Translations under genes and position numbers: made by a program | Notes under the pieces: model-generated | Told to the model about the DNA's origin: nothing | What the model saw: the letters and a program-made list of their open reading frames with translations, nothing else | The model's database searches: none | DNA from: Sphingorhabdus sp. | Lineage (GTDB): Bacteria > Pseudomonadota > Alphaproteobacteria > Sphingomonadales > Sphingomonadaceae | DNA length: 51,051 nucleotides | Assembly: GCA_015478735.1 (NCBI GenBank) | Contig: JADMKQ010000003.1 | Coordinates: forward strand, 1 to 51,051 | Reading direction: 5' to 3' | In this document: one piece after another, positions 10,100 to 19,730 of the stretch | Position numbering within the stretch: the stretch's first letter is position 1 | Layout: each line of letters starts with the position of its first letter

Positions 10100-10279
10100 A
10101 TGAAGAAAGAACTACATCTCGACAAAGCCAACGGAAAATTGATGGGCGTATGCGCCGGTCTTGCCAACTGGAGCGGGATTGACAGAAATATTCTGCGCAT
10201 CATCTTTGTGCTCGCAACAATATTCGGTTTTGGTTCAGCGATCATTGTTTATCTGGCCATAGGTCTGATCGTCGATTAA
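10100..10279 (+). CDS. PspC domain protein
   Basis: MKKELHLDKANGKLMGVCAGLANWSGIDRNILRIIFVLATIFGFGSAIIVYLAIGLIVD; RBS AGGAAGAAGGG. Confidence 0.9.
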   Translation: MKKELHLDKANGKLMGVCAGLANWSGIDRNILRIIFVLATIFGFGSAIIVYLAIGLIVD

Positions 10280-10408
10280 TCGCTAACCCGTCGTTTTGAT
10301 GATATAACATACAGAAAAGATTAAATAATCTGGAGCATCCCGGCCAATCGAATATTTGCAAAACCGAGTTTAATGGTCCAATAGGGGCTGCGAACTATTG
10401 GAGTGCTT

Positions 10409-11365
10409 ATGTCCGCCGGGACCGATCATAGTCATAATCACGGGCTAATCCCGCACAGCCATCATGACCGTCATGGGCCACACGGGCATATGCCAACCGA
10501 TTTTGGCAAGGCTTTTGCTTTCGGCATCACGCTCAACATAATCTATATTGTCGTTGAAGTGATCTATGGCCTGCTGTCGGGCTCCATGGCTTTGCTGGCT
10601 GATGCAGGGCATAATCTTTCGGATGTTCTGGGCCTTGCCGTTGCATGGGCAGGGGCGGCGCTGGCGAAAAGACCGCCGAGCGCACAATTCACTTACGGTC
10701 TGGGCGGCTCGTCAATATTGGCTGCACTCCTCAACGGCTTGTTCCTGCTCGTCGCTTGCGGTGCAATCGCATGGGAAGCCATAGGCCGGTTTAATTCGCC
10801 TAGCGAAGTGGCTTCCACGACTGTCATCGTCGTCGCTTCTATCGGTATCGCAATCAATTTCGGAACCGCGATGCTGTTCATTCGCGGGCAGAAGGAAGAC
10901 ATCAACATTCGCGGCGCATTTTTGCACATGATGGCGGATGCCGGAGTGTCTGCCGGCGTTGTCATTGGCGGGATCATTCTTTTTTATACGGATTACACCT
11001 GGGTTGACCCGCTCATCAGCCTGTTCATCGTTGCGTTGATTTTCTGGAGCACCTGGGGCTTGTTGAAAGAAGCCATCCGGATGTCACTGGCCGGTGTGCC
11101 GCAGGATATTGATGTTGAAGAGGTGTTAAAAGCCCTGACCGATTTGCCCGGCGTATCGACGGTGCATGACCTGCATATCTGGCCGATGAGCACCAGCGAG
11201 ACCGCGATGACAGCGCATCTTGTTCTTCCCGGCGGCCATCCGGGCAAGAGGTTCCTGGCCGATGTGCAGAAGATGGTGAAAGAGCGCTTTTCCATCCACC
11301 ACATCACGGTCCAGATAGAACTGGAAGATGAAGAAGCGGAGATTTGCGAAACCAATTGCGGTTGA
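10409..11365 (+). CDS. Cation diffusion facilitator (CzcD/ZitB-like) metal exporter
   Basis: His-rich N-terminus (HSHNHGLIPHSHHDRHGPHGH); LLADAGHNLSDVLGL; C-terminal cytoplasmic domain VHDLHIW. Confidence 0.95.
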   Translation: MSAGTDHSHNHGLIPHSHHDRHGPHGHMPTDFGKAFAFGITLNIIYIVVEVIYGLLSGSMALLADAGHNLSDVLGLAVAWAGAALAKRPPSAQFTYGLGGSSILAALLNGLFLLVACGAIAWEAIGRFNSPSEVASTTVIVVASIGIAINFGTAMLFIRGQKEDINIRGAFLHMMADAGVSAGVVIGGIILFYTDYTWVDPLISLFIVALIFWSTWGLLKEAIRMSLAGVPQDIDVEEVLKALTDLPGVSTVHDLHIWPMSTSETAMTAHLVLPGGHPGKRFLADVQKMVKERFSIHHITVQIELEDEEAEICETNCG

Positions 11366-11532
11366 GTGTTCTCATCACTGGCACAGAAATATCATCACCA
11401 AAAATAGGTTCTCTTAACCTTTGCATAAACATCGGGCGTTATTATCGATCTGAATCGGGGCTCGCATGCAAAAGCGAAAAGACGTTCCGGAATTATTCCG
11501 GGCGGGGAAATTCTGGCAGGATTATTTTGGAG

Positions 11533-11886
11533 ATGGGCGAAAAATCTTTTCACCGTGCTTTGGATAGGCAGTTCGGGCTGAGTGACAACCGCTTTGCTTC
11601 GCGCAAGGGTGTGGAGATTCCGGCAGATGTCCGCCAGCTTGGTTTTGGCAAGGTCGGGGTCATGGTGATTGATCTGTCACTGACTGGATTTCGCATGCGC
11701 TGCATGACCCGGCTAAGCTACGAAAAGCCTGTTTTCATGACACTGCCATCTTTTGCTGCGCTGGAGAGCAAGATCTGCTGGAACAATGAGGACCTCTATG
11801 GCTGCCAGTTCGAGACGACCTTATATCCCGCTGTTTTTGACCATATCGTGACGCGCTATCCTTCGCTGAAAGAAGGCTCTTTCTAA
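11533..11886 (+). CDS. PilZ domain protein (start uncertain)
   Basis: SRKGVEIPADVRQLGFGKVGVMVIDLSLTGFRM matches RxxxR...D/NxSxxG PilZ signature. Confidence 0.75.
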   Translation: MGEKSFHRALDRQFGLSDNRFASRKGVEIPADVRQLGFGKVGVMVIDLSLTGFRMRCMTRLSYEKPVFMTLPSFAALESKICWNNEDLYGCQFETTLYPAVFDHIVTRYPSLKEGSF

Positions 11887-11904
11887 GAATTTATAGGTCA
11901 GAAA

Positions 11905-12609
11905 TTACTGAGCCGTGCTTTCAGCCGAAAGGATTTTGGGAAGCACTTTATGCTCGATTATCCGGGCGAATACATCGCTGTCCTGAGCGCCGGGAACCAT
12001 GAATTTCTTGTCAAAGATAAAGGCAGGAACGCCGGAGATAAAGCGGTCTTCCCATCCCGCTTCGACAGCGCGCACTTGCGAGGCATATTCATCGCTGGCG
12101 AGAATTTCTTGGGCGCGAGCGGTATCAAGGCCAGCTTCACCTGCAATGGCGACAAGCGTATCATGGTCACTGACATTCTTGCCATCGGTAAAATGTGCTT
12201 TGAACAGGGCCAGTTTAAGCGCGGTTTGCTTGTCTTTTTCTCCGGGCTTTCCACTGGACATTTCTCCCGCCCAGTGAAGCAGACGGTGCGCGTCAAACGT
12301 GTTCACCATCCGCATATTCTCGTGATAGTTGAACGTGAAATCAAGGTCAGCGCCCGCGTTACGCAGCCGGTCGCGATTACCTTTGCTCTGTGCGGGAGTA
12401 GCGCCATATTTTTGCGCCATATGCTCGTTTATATCCTGCCCTTCTGGCGGCATGCCTGGGTTCAGCTCGAACGCGTGCCAGGTGAGGGCGAACTGTGCCT
12501 GGCCCTCAAACCGCTGCATGGCCTGTTCCAGCTTTTTATAACCGATAATGCACCAAGGGCAGACCACGTCCGAGACAATATCTACGGTAATGACCGGGGT
12601 CTCTGACAT
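11905..12609 (-). CDS. DsbA family (FrnE-like) oxidoreductase
   Basis: VDIVSDVVCPWCIIGYKKLEQAM with CPWC active site; VPAFIFDKKFMVPGAQ. Confidence 0.93.
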   Translation of the reverse strand: MSETPVITVDIVSDVVCPWCIIGYKKLEQAMQRFEGQAQFALTWHAFELNPGMPPEGQDINEHMAQKYGATPAQSKGNRDRLRNAGADLDFTFNYHENMRMVNTFDAHRLLHWAGEMSSGKPGEKDKQTALKLALFKAHFTDGKNVSDHDTLVAIAGEAGLDTARAQEILASDEYASQVRAVEAGWEDRFISGVPAFIFDKKFMVPGAQDSDVFARIIEHKVLPKILSAESTAQ

Positions 12610-12654
12610 GGCTCTATTCCTTATATTTGCGTATTGGCTAGTGCGGGTGCCGGT

Positions 12655-13092
12655 TCACGCTTTTTCTAATGTGCATTGCAGGGGATGCTGGTTCTTGCGT
12701 GCAAAGTCCATCACCTGGGTGACTTTGGTTTCCGCGACTTCATAGCTGAATGTCCCGCATACGCCGACGCCCTTTTGATGGACATGGAGCATCACGCGCG
12801 TGGCTTCGTCAATGTCCATCTGGAAAAAGCGTTTGAGCACCAGCACGACAAACTCCATCGGAGTGTAATCGTCGTTGAGCAGCAGCACTTTATAGGGATT
12901 GGGCTTTTTCGTTTTGGCCCGCGTTTTGGTGGCGATACCAATATTGGTATCATCGCTGTCATCACCGCCGCCTACGCCGCTGTCTTTGTCGTCATCCCCG
13001 GCACGGACGCCCGGCAACACGCTGTAGCCAGCCTGTGAAGCAAGCGGGTAGGCACCGGACAGGTTCGGGGAGAGAATCTTTACTTTAATCAT
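12655..13092 (-). CDS. clpS: ATP-dependent Clp protease adaptor ClpS (N-terminal start uncertain)
   Basis: [52 protein letters not shown] is canonical ClpS. Confidence 0.95.
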   Translation of the reverse strand: MIKVKILSPNLSGAYPLASQAGYSVLPGVRAGDDDKDSGVGGGDDSDDTNIGIATKTRAKTKKPNPYKVLLLNDDYTPMEFVVLVLKRFFQMDIDEATRVMLHVHQKGVGVCGTFSYEVAETKVTQVMDFARKNQHPLQCTLEKA

Positions 13093-13208
13093 GATGCACA
13101 AGATATGGTATTTTAGCCCCCAAGAGCAAGTGGCTGATTCATTAGTGGGGGATGAGTGGACCGAGATCCCGCGACGATAATACCGTGAACCGCTCGATCC
13201 GGTCCAAA

Positions 13209-13245
13209 TGAAAAAGGCCGCTCCCTTTGGGAAGCAGCCTTTTTG
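13209..13245 (-). terminator. Rho-independent terminator of phasin gene
   Basis: AAAAAGGC.GCTCCC-TTT-GGGAAGC.GCCTTTTT inverted repeat. Confidence 0.7.
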
Positions 13246-13276
13246 TGAAGTCGTTACAGTCGTTGGACAAAAGCGC

Positions 13277-13984
13277 TTAAGCGGCTTTTTTGATTTCCTT
13301 GCGGATGGCGCTGAGGCGATCAGCGATGGGCTGATAGGCGTCCCCGGCCAGCTTGGTCACGGCATCAATATTGCTTGATGTCTGATCCATCACACGGTCA
13401 ACGCCGGTGCGAAGGTAATCGGTCTGCTGTTCAAAAAAGTCTTTTGGCGTTGCGACGCTGAATACACCGCGCAGCGCACGGCTGGCTTCAACGAAGTTTT
13501 CGCGGGTATATTTCAGGTTGGTTTTGCCGAGTTCCTGAGCGCCTTTAGCGGTGATTTTGCCGCTTTCGATCAGGGTTTCGATATTCTCGCGGTTAAACTC
13601 GACCGTGTCCTTGGACAGCTTAACAGCGCGGTCAGCGGCTTCTTTCGCGCGTTCCTGTGCTTCGGCGGCCAGTTTCTCGAACCGCTCGCCGAGCGTTTCA
13701 GCGGCATTTTTCGCTTTGTTAGCGGCCTTGGTGTTGGCGGTCTTGGCGTTTTGCGCCACGGTTTTTGTTGCTGTGGTCATCTTGGTGTTTCCTTTTCTGG
13801 CACTCTTGCGAGCCGTCGCGGTTTTCTTGGCTACAGACTTTTTAGCGGCAGGCTTTTCAGCAGCCACAGGCTTAGCCGTTGCAGCCGCACTGGCAGTAGT
13901 TTGTGCGGCAGGGGTTGGGGCAGAGGGACTAACCGACTTTGCATCAGCCGAAACAGCCTGGGGATTAATATTCGTGTCAGCCAT
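13277..13984 (-). CDS. Phasin family protein (PHA granule-associated), Ala/Lys/Pro-rich N-terminus
   Basis: [111 protein letters not shown]. Confidence 0.92.
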   Translation of the reverse strand: MADTNINPQAVSADAKSVSPSAPTPAAQTTASAAATAKPVAAEKPAAKKSVAKKTATARKSARKGNTKMTTATKTVAQNAKTANTKAANKAKNAAETLGERFEKLAAEAQERAKEAADRAVKLSKDTVEFNRENIETLIESGKITAKGAQELGKTNLKYTRENFVEASRALRGVFSVATPKDFFEQQTDYLRTGVDRVMDQTSSNIDAVTKLAGDAYQPIADRLSAIRKEIKKAA

Positions 13985-14000
13985 CATTGCCTCCAATTTA

Positions 14001-14015
14001 TGTTGCAGTGCACAA
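14001..14015. promoter_or_regulatory. PhaR-type operator, copy 1
   Basis: TGTTGCAGTGCACAA, identical to copy 2; TGCA-G-TGCA palindromic core; in phasin 5' region. Confidence 0.5.
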
Positions 14016-14048
14016 ATATGCTTGGGCGACATCGAAGTCAAGAAAAAT

Positions 14049-14063
14049 GTTGCAGTGCACAAT
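14049..14063. promoter_or_regulatory. PhaR-type operator, copy 2
   Basis: TGTTGCAGTGCACAA, 48 bp from copy 1. Confidence 0.5.
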
Positions 14064-14088
14064 AAACAGAAGCGCTGAATCCAGCCGT

Positions 14089-14106
14089 TAATTGTCCGGA
14101 CAATTA
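14089..14106. promoter_or_regulatory. 18-bp perfect palindrome, candidate operator
   Basis: TAATTGTCCGGACAATTA, upstream of the phasin gene. Confidence 0.4.
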
Positions 14107-14298
14107 TATCTCCATGCTCGCCCAGAACGACTGTGCATGTGCTTGCAGCATTTCATGTTGAGGGCTGGATAGGGCAGGCTAGTAATATAAAAATGCTATA
14201 TTATATAAGTTGCCTTAATATAGCGCTACATATTGATGTGGGCGGTAAGGGGAGTGAAACCAGGCTGGTGAACGAGCCATATTCCTCCCGATCCACTG

Positions 14299-14327
14299 TT
14301 GACGTTTTGGCGAATCCCCGCTAAGGG
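14299..14327 (+). promoter_or_regulatory. Candidate sigma70 promoter of the str operon with GC-rich discriminator
   Basis: TTGACG-N17-TAAGGG followed by CCGCGC; 147 bp upstream of rpsL. Confidence 0.5.
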
Positions 14328-14473
14328 CCGCGCTTCTGTTAGTGGGAATGCTATTTCTGCCTGTCAGGGGTTACATCCCTCGCTTCCGGAAAAACACATA
14401 GGCAAAACACTTTCGGCGATTTGCGTCGATAGAGTAACCCTAGTTTATCTAGATCCAATAAGGTGAAGACTTT

Positions 14474-14845
14474 ATGCCAACGATTAACCAGCTCGTCCGT
14501 AAAGGGCGGGTGGCTCAGAAGACGAAGTCCAACGGACCGGCACTGGAAGCAAACCCGCAAAAGCGCGGCGTTTGTACTCGTGTCTATACGACGACTCCGA
14601 AAAAACCAAACTCCGCTTTGCGTAAAGTTGCGAAGGTTCGCCTGACCAACCAGCGTGAAGTTATCAGCTACATTGGCGGTGAAGGCCACAACCTTCAGGA
14701 ACATAGTGTTGTTCTGATCCGCGGCGGCCGTGTGCGCGACCTTCCCGGTGTGCGTTATCACGTTGTTCGCGGCGTTCTCGATACACAAGGCGTTAAGGAC
14801 CGGCGGCAATCCCGTTCCAAATACGGCGCCAAGCGTCCTAAGTAA
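14474..14845 (+). CDS. rpsL: 30S ribosomal protein S12
   Basis: [12 protein letters not shown]...[21 protein letters not shown]. Confidence 0.99.
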   Translation: MPTINQLVRKGRVAQKTKSNGPALEANPQKRGVCTRVYTTTPKKPNSALRKVAKVRLTNQREVISYIGGEGHNLQEHSVVLIRGGRVRDLPGVRYHVVRGVLDTQGVKDRRQSRSKYGAKRPK

Positions 14846-14893
14846 TTGGGCTAAACAATTTGGCCAATATCCGGCTAACTGGAGTTATATAAT

Positions 14894-15364
14894 ATGGCAC
14901 GTCGTCGTCGTCCCGAGAAACGGGTAATTCTTCCTGATCCAAAGTTTAAGGATCAGATTCTTTCTAAGTTCATGAACAACCTCATGATGGATGGTAAGAA
15001 ATCCACCGCCGAGCGTATTGTTTATGGTGCGCTGGATAGCGTGGAAGCCAAAGCGAAAAAAGATCCGCTGCAGCTTTTCCACGATGCCCTCAACAATGTG
15101 AAGCCGGGCATTGAAGTCCGCTCTCGCCGTGTTGGTGGTGCAACCTATCAGGTTCCGGTTGAAGTACGGCCGGAACGTGCTCAGGCTCTTGCTATTCGCT
15201 GGGTCATTGCTGCCGCTCGCGCTCGCAGTGAAACCACAATGGCGGCGCGTCTGTCCGGTGAAATTCTTGATGCTTCAAACAATCGCGGCAACGCGGTGAA
15301 GAAGCGTGAAGATGCGCATAAGATGGCTGATGCTAACCGCGCATTTGCCCACTACCGCTGGTAG
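14894..15364 (+). CDS. rpsG: 30S ribosomal protein S7
   Basis: [31 protein letters not shown]. Confidence 0.99.
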   Translation: MARRRRPEKRVILPDPKFKDQILSKFMNNLMMDGKKSTAERIVYGALDSVEAKAKKDPLQLFHDALNNVKPGIEVRSRRVGGATYQVPVEVRPERAQALAIRWVIAAARARSETTMAARLSGEILDASNNRGNAVKKREDAHKMADANRAFAHYRW

Positions 15365-15576
15365 GCTTGAAGCCTATACTGCCGGTAGGCACAATTATAG
15401 TATACCGTTAGCGGTAAACCGGCCGCAGGCTTGTTGTCGAATGACATATTTTTGCAGGTTTGGCGCTAACGGATTTATTTGTTAAATTTCCTGCTAATCA
15501 GGTCTGGTCAACGCTGGCCTGTTTCACTATATGGGCGGCGCTAATTGGGGCCCCTCAAGATTCTGGAGTAAAGATT

Positions 15577-17670
15577 ATGGCACGCAGCCATCCGCTCGAA
15601 CGATACCGTAATATCGGCATTATGGCCCATATTGATGCTGGCAAGACAACCACCACCGAACGTATCTTGTTCTATACGGGCAAGTCTTACAAGATCGGCG
15701 AGACCCATGAAGGTACGGCCACCATGGACTGGATGGAGCAAGAGCAGGAGCGTGGTATTACCATTACCTCTGCTGCTACCACCTGTTTCTGGAATGCCGA
15801 AGATCGTCAAGGTCCAGAGCACCGGATTAACATTATCGACACACCAGGCCACGTTGACTTCACCATCGAAGTTGAACGTTCGCTGCGTGTGCTTGACGGC
15901 GCGGTAGCCTGTTTCGACGGCGTTGCCGGCGTTGAGCCGCAGTCAGAAACGGTCTGGCGTCAGGCTGATAAATATAAAGTGCCGCGGATGTGCTTCATCA
16001 ACAAGCTCGACCGGACCGGCGCCAATTTTGAATTCTGTGTGCAGTCGATCATCGACCGTCTCGGTGCGACGCCGGCTGTGATCTATATTCCTATCGGTAT
16101 CGAATCGTCGCTTGTCGGACTGGTTGACCTTGTGAACATGCGTTCCATCGTCTGGAAGAACGAAGATCTTGGCGCTGAATATACCTATGGCGAGATCCCG
16201 GAAGATCTGGTCGACAAGGCCACTGAATATCGTGAAAAACTGATCGAGCTTGCTGTTGAGCAAGACGATGACGTGATGGAACAATATCTGGAAGGCAACG
16301 AGCCTGATGCAGCGACCCTGAAGGCGCTCATCCGCAAAGGCACGCTGAACCAGAGCTTCGTTCCTGTGCTCTGCGGTTCCGCGTTCAAGAACAAAGGCGT
16401 TCAGCCTCTGCTCGACGCGATTGTCGACTATATGCCAAGCCCGATCGACGTGGAAGACATCAAAGGCGTCAAGCTTGATGGCGAAACCGAAGATTCCCGT
16501 CCTTCCACCGACGACGCACCATTTGCTGCACTGGCTTTCAAAGTCATGAATGACCCGTTCGTGGGTTCCTTGACCTTTGCCCGTATCTATTCCGGCAAGC
16601 TGGAAAAAGGTTCCGTGCTGAACTCGGTTAAAGACAAGAAAGAAAAAGTCGGCCGTATCCTCGAGATGCACTCGAATGACCGGAAAGATATTGATGAAGC
16701 CTTTGCTGGCGACATCATTGCTCTGGCTGGTATGAAGGCGACCACGACCGGTGACACGCTTTGTGATCCTGCTCATCCGATCATTCTTGAACGGATGGAG
16801 TTCCCTGATCCCGTGATCGAGCTTTCGGTTGAACCAAAAACCAAGGCTGACCAGGAAAAGATGGGCGTTGCTCTGAACCGTCTGGCTGCGGAAGATCCCT
16901 CGTTCCAGGTAACCACCGACCACGAATCCGGTCAGACGATCATCAAGGGCATGGGCGAGCTTCACCTCGACATTCTGGTTGATCGCATGAAGCGCGAATT
17001 CAAAGTGGAAGCCAATGTTGGTGCACCGCAGGTGGCTTATCGTGAATCCCTCGGTAAAGCTGTTGAAGTCGATTACACCCATAAGAAACAATCCGGCGGT
17101 TCCGGACAGTTTGCGCGTATCAAGTTTGAAGTCACGCCCGGTGAGCGCGGTTCAGGCATTACCTTTGAAGACGAAATCAAGGGCGGTAACATTCCGAAGG
17201 AATATATCCCGTCAGTCGAAAAAGGTATGCGTGAGACTGCTGAAACCGGCAGCCTGATCGGCTTCCCGATCATCGACTTTAACATTCGTGTTTTTGACGG
17301 CGCCTATCATGACGTTGACTCCTCGGCCCTGGCTTTTGAAATTGCGGCTCGCGCTGCAATGCGTGAAGCGGCCCAGAAGTCCGGCATCAAATTGCTTGAG
17401 CCGGTCATGAAGGTCGAAGTGGTTACTCCGGATGATTATCTGGGTGACGTGATCGGCGATCTTAACTCTCGCCGTGGCCAGATCCAGGGTACCGATACAC
17501 GCGGCAACGCGCAGTCGGTTGACGCTCTGGTGCCACTGGCAAACATGTTCGGCTATGTGAACGAGCTACGCTCTTTCACACAGGGACGCGCACAATATAC
17601 CATGCAGTTCTCTCACTATGAAGAAGTGCCACGGAATGTTGCAGATGAATTGAAAGAGAAGCTGGCTTAA
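15577..17670 (+). CDS. fusA: Elongation factor G
   Basis: [42 protein letters not shown] upstream of ATG 15577. Confidence 0.99.
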   Translation: MARSHPLERYRNIGIMAHIDAGKTTTTERILFYTGKSYKIGETHEGTATMDWMEQEQERGITITSAATTCFWNAEDRQGPEHRINIIDTPGHVDFTIEVERSLRVLDGAVACFDGVAGVEPQSETVWRQADKYKVPRMCFINKLDRTGANFEFCVQSIIDRLGATPAVIYIPIGIESSLVGLVDLVNMRSIVWKNEDLGAEYTYGEIPEDLVDKATEYREKLIELAVEQDDDVMEQYLEGNEPDAATLKALIRKGTLNQSFVPVLCGSAFKNKGVQPLLDAIVDYMPSPIDVEDIKGVKLDGETEDSRPSTDDAPFAALAFKVMNDPFVGSLTFARIYSGKLEKGSVLNSVKDKKEKVGRILEMHSNDRKDIDEAFAGDIIALAGMKATTTGDTLCDPAHPIILERMEFPDPVIELSVEPKTKADQEKMGVALNRLAAEDPSFQVTTDHESGQTIIKGMGELHLDILVDRMKREFKVEANVGAPQVAYRESLGKAVEVDYTHKKQSGGSGQFARIKFEVTPGERGSGITFEDEIKGGNIPKEYIPSVEKGMRETAETGSLIGFPIIDFNIRVFDGAYHDVDSSALAFEIAARAAMREAAQKSGIKLLEPVMKVEVVTPDDYLGDVIGDLNSRRGQIQGTDTRGNAQSVDALVPLANMFGYVNELRSFTQGRAQYTMQFSHYEEVPRNVADELKEKLA

Positions 17671-17821
17671 CCGCCGCGGCTCTTTTTACGAGTAACCGCG
17701 CTTACTTTCTGTTTCTGGGGAAGAATCCAGCCCAGAAGCCGAAAGGGTGTTGACAGATTTGGATAGTCTCGCCAAAGCGCGGCACGGACTATCAAGACGA
17801 TAGAAATTAGAGGTAGATAAA

Positions 17822-19012
17822 ATGGCAAAAGCAAAGTTTGAACGCAATAAGCCGCATTGCAATATCGGCACCATCGGTCACGTTGACCACGGTAAAACCA
17901 CGTTGACCGCAGCAATCACGAAAGTGCTGGCTGAATCTTCAGGTGGTGTAGCCGTAGACTTCGCGAACATCGACAAAGCTCCTGAAGAGCGTGAGCGCGG
18001 CATCACCATTTCAACGTCTCACGTTGAATATGAAACCGAAGCGCGTCACTATGCGCACGTCGACTGCCCAGGTCACGCTGACTATGTTAAGAACATGATC
18101 ACCGGTGCTGCTCAGATGGACGGCGCTATCCTGGTTGTGAACGCAGCTGACGGCCCAATGCCACAGACCCGTGAGCACATCCTGCTTGCTCGTCAGGTTG
18201 GTGTTCCTGCTCTTGTTGTTTTCATGAACAAAGTTGACCAGGTTGACGATCCAGAGTTGCTCGAACTCGTCGAAATGGAAATTCGTGAACTGCTTTCTTC
18301 TTACGACTTCCCAGGTGATGACATTCCTGTGATCGCTGGTTCTGCTCTTGCAGCACTTGAAGGTCGTGACGATGAGATCGGCAAAGACAAGATCCTTGAA
18401 CTGATGAAAGCTGTCGATGACTTCATTCCTCAGCCAGAACGTCCTGTTGACCTTCCGTTCCTGATGCCAATCGAAGACGTGTTCTCGATCTCTGGTCGTG
18501 GTACGGTTGTTACCGGCCGTGTTGAAACCGGCATTGTTAACGTAGGCGACGAAGTTGAAATCGTTGGTATCAAAGATACCACGAAAACAACCGTTACCGG
18601 CGTTGAAATGTTCCGCAAGCTGCTCGACTCCGGTCAGGCTGGCGACAACATTGGTGCTTTGATCCGCGGCGTTGCTCGTGAAGACGTTGAGCGTGGCCAG
18701 GTTCTTTGTAAGCCAGGTACGATTACACCGCACACCGAGTTCAGTGCAGAAGTCTACGTTCTGTCCAAAGACGAAGGTGGACGTCACACGCCATTTTTCG
18801 CTAACTATCGCCCACAGTTCTACTTCCGTACAACGGACGTAACCGGCGAAGTTATCCTTCCTGAAGGAACGGAAATGGTTATGCCTGGTGACAACGTGAC
18901 CATCAACGTGAAGTTGATCGCACCAATCGCTATGGACCAGGGTCTTCGCTTCGCTATCCGCGAAGGTGGCCGGACTGTTGGTTCTGGGGTTGTCAGCTCC
19001 GTAACAAAGTAA
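17822..19012 (+). CDS. tuf: Elongation factor Tu
   Basis: [36 protein letters not shown]. Confidence 0.99.
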   Translation: MAKAKFERNKPHCNIGTIGHVDHGKTTLTAAITKVLAESSGGVAVDFANIDKAPEERERGITISTSHVEYETEARHYAHVDCPGHADYVKNMITGAAQMDGAILVVNAADGPMPQTREHILLARQVGVPALVVFMNKVDQVDDPELLELVEMEIRELLSSYDFPGDDIPVIAGSALAALEGRDDEIGKDKILELMKAVDDFIPQPERPVDLPFLMPIEDVFSISGRGTVVTGRVETGIVNVGDEVEIVGIKDTTKTTVTGVEMFRKLLDSGQAGDNIGALIRGVAREDVERGQVLCKPGTITPHTEFSAEVYVLSKDEGGRHTPFFANYRPQFYFRTTDVTGEVILPEGTEMVMPGDNVTINVKLIAPIAMDQGLRFAIREGGRTVGSGVVSSVTK

Positions 19013-19026
19013 TATAGGACTGCATC

Positions 19027-19117
19027 GCCGCCCGGATTTAGTGATTCGGGCGGCTGCTTCCAGCCCGAATGGGCATGGCGTAAATTCCGCCCGGCAAAAT
19101 CGGGCGGTTTTTATTTT
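19027..19117 (+). terminator. Tandem hairpins between tuf and rpsJ; the second has a T tract (attenuator-like)
   Basis: GCCGCCCG(19027-34)/CGGGCGGC(19047-54), then CCGCCCG(19087-93)/CGGGCGG(19101-07)TTTTTATTTT. Confidence 0.7.
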
Positions 19118-19213
19118 GAAGGTTTTAACATAGGTTTCCTTCGTTGTGACTTGGCAGAGTAACTGCCCGAGCTTAGCGAAGGATGGCTCTTTGACATTGG
19201 TATAAGGTTCATA

Positions 19214-19525
19214 ATGGAAACGCAGAATATTCGCATACGCCTGAAGGCATTCGATCACCGGGTTCTTGATCAGGCAACAGGGGATATCGCTGACACAGCT
19301 CGTCGTACCGGCGCGCTTATCCGTGGACCGATACCATTGCCAACGCATATTGAAAAATTCACCGTAAACCGCGGCCCGCACGTTGATAAAAAATCACGTG
19401 AACAGTTTGAGGTCCGGACTTATAAGCGGTTGCTCGATATTGTGCAGCCTACGCCGCAAACCGTTGATGCTTTGATGAAGCTCGACCTTGCTGCTGGTGT
19501 GAATGTAGAGATTAAGCTCGCTTAA
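19214..19525 (+). CDS. rpsJ: 30S ribosomal protein S10
   Basis: [34 protein letters not shown]. Confidence 0.99.
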   Translation: METQNIRIRLKAFDHRVLDQATGDIADTARRTGALIRGPIPLPTHIEKFTVNRGPHVDKKSREQFEVRTYKRLLDIVQPTPQTVDALMKLDLAAGVNVEIKLA

Positions 19526-19730
19526 TGTGAGTGATGACGCTGCCCCGATCGGGCAGCGGTGACATGGGAAACCGCCGGACTTGTCCGGGTCATGTGTCCC
19601 CCGTCTTAGTTTACTTGATCCTCGGATCATTTGAGCGCTTTGGCCCGGACGGGGCGATATTCAAAATTTTGGGCTGAGTTTTTGTAGCACGCCCGCTAGC
19701 AATACCGCGACCGGGCCTCTGTAAGGAGAA

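Noticed and set aside
10311-10332. AGATTA-AA-TAATCT near-palindrome upstream of the CDF exporter as a metal-regulator operator
   Set aside because: Only 6-bp arms in AT-rich DNA; too weak without conservation data.
15943-17091. 382-aa minus-strand ORF opposite fusA
   Set aside because: Antisense artefact of fusA codon bias; tuf and gdhA show similar shadows.
17750-17755. Perfect TTGACA -35 hexamer upstream of tuf
   Set aside because: No acceptable -10 at 16-18 bp spacing; not called as a promoter.
18011-19381. 456-aa minus-strand ORF opposite tuf
   Set aside because: Antisense shadow ORF over a highly conserved, codon-biased gene; no recognisable domain or RBS.
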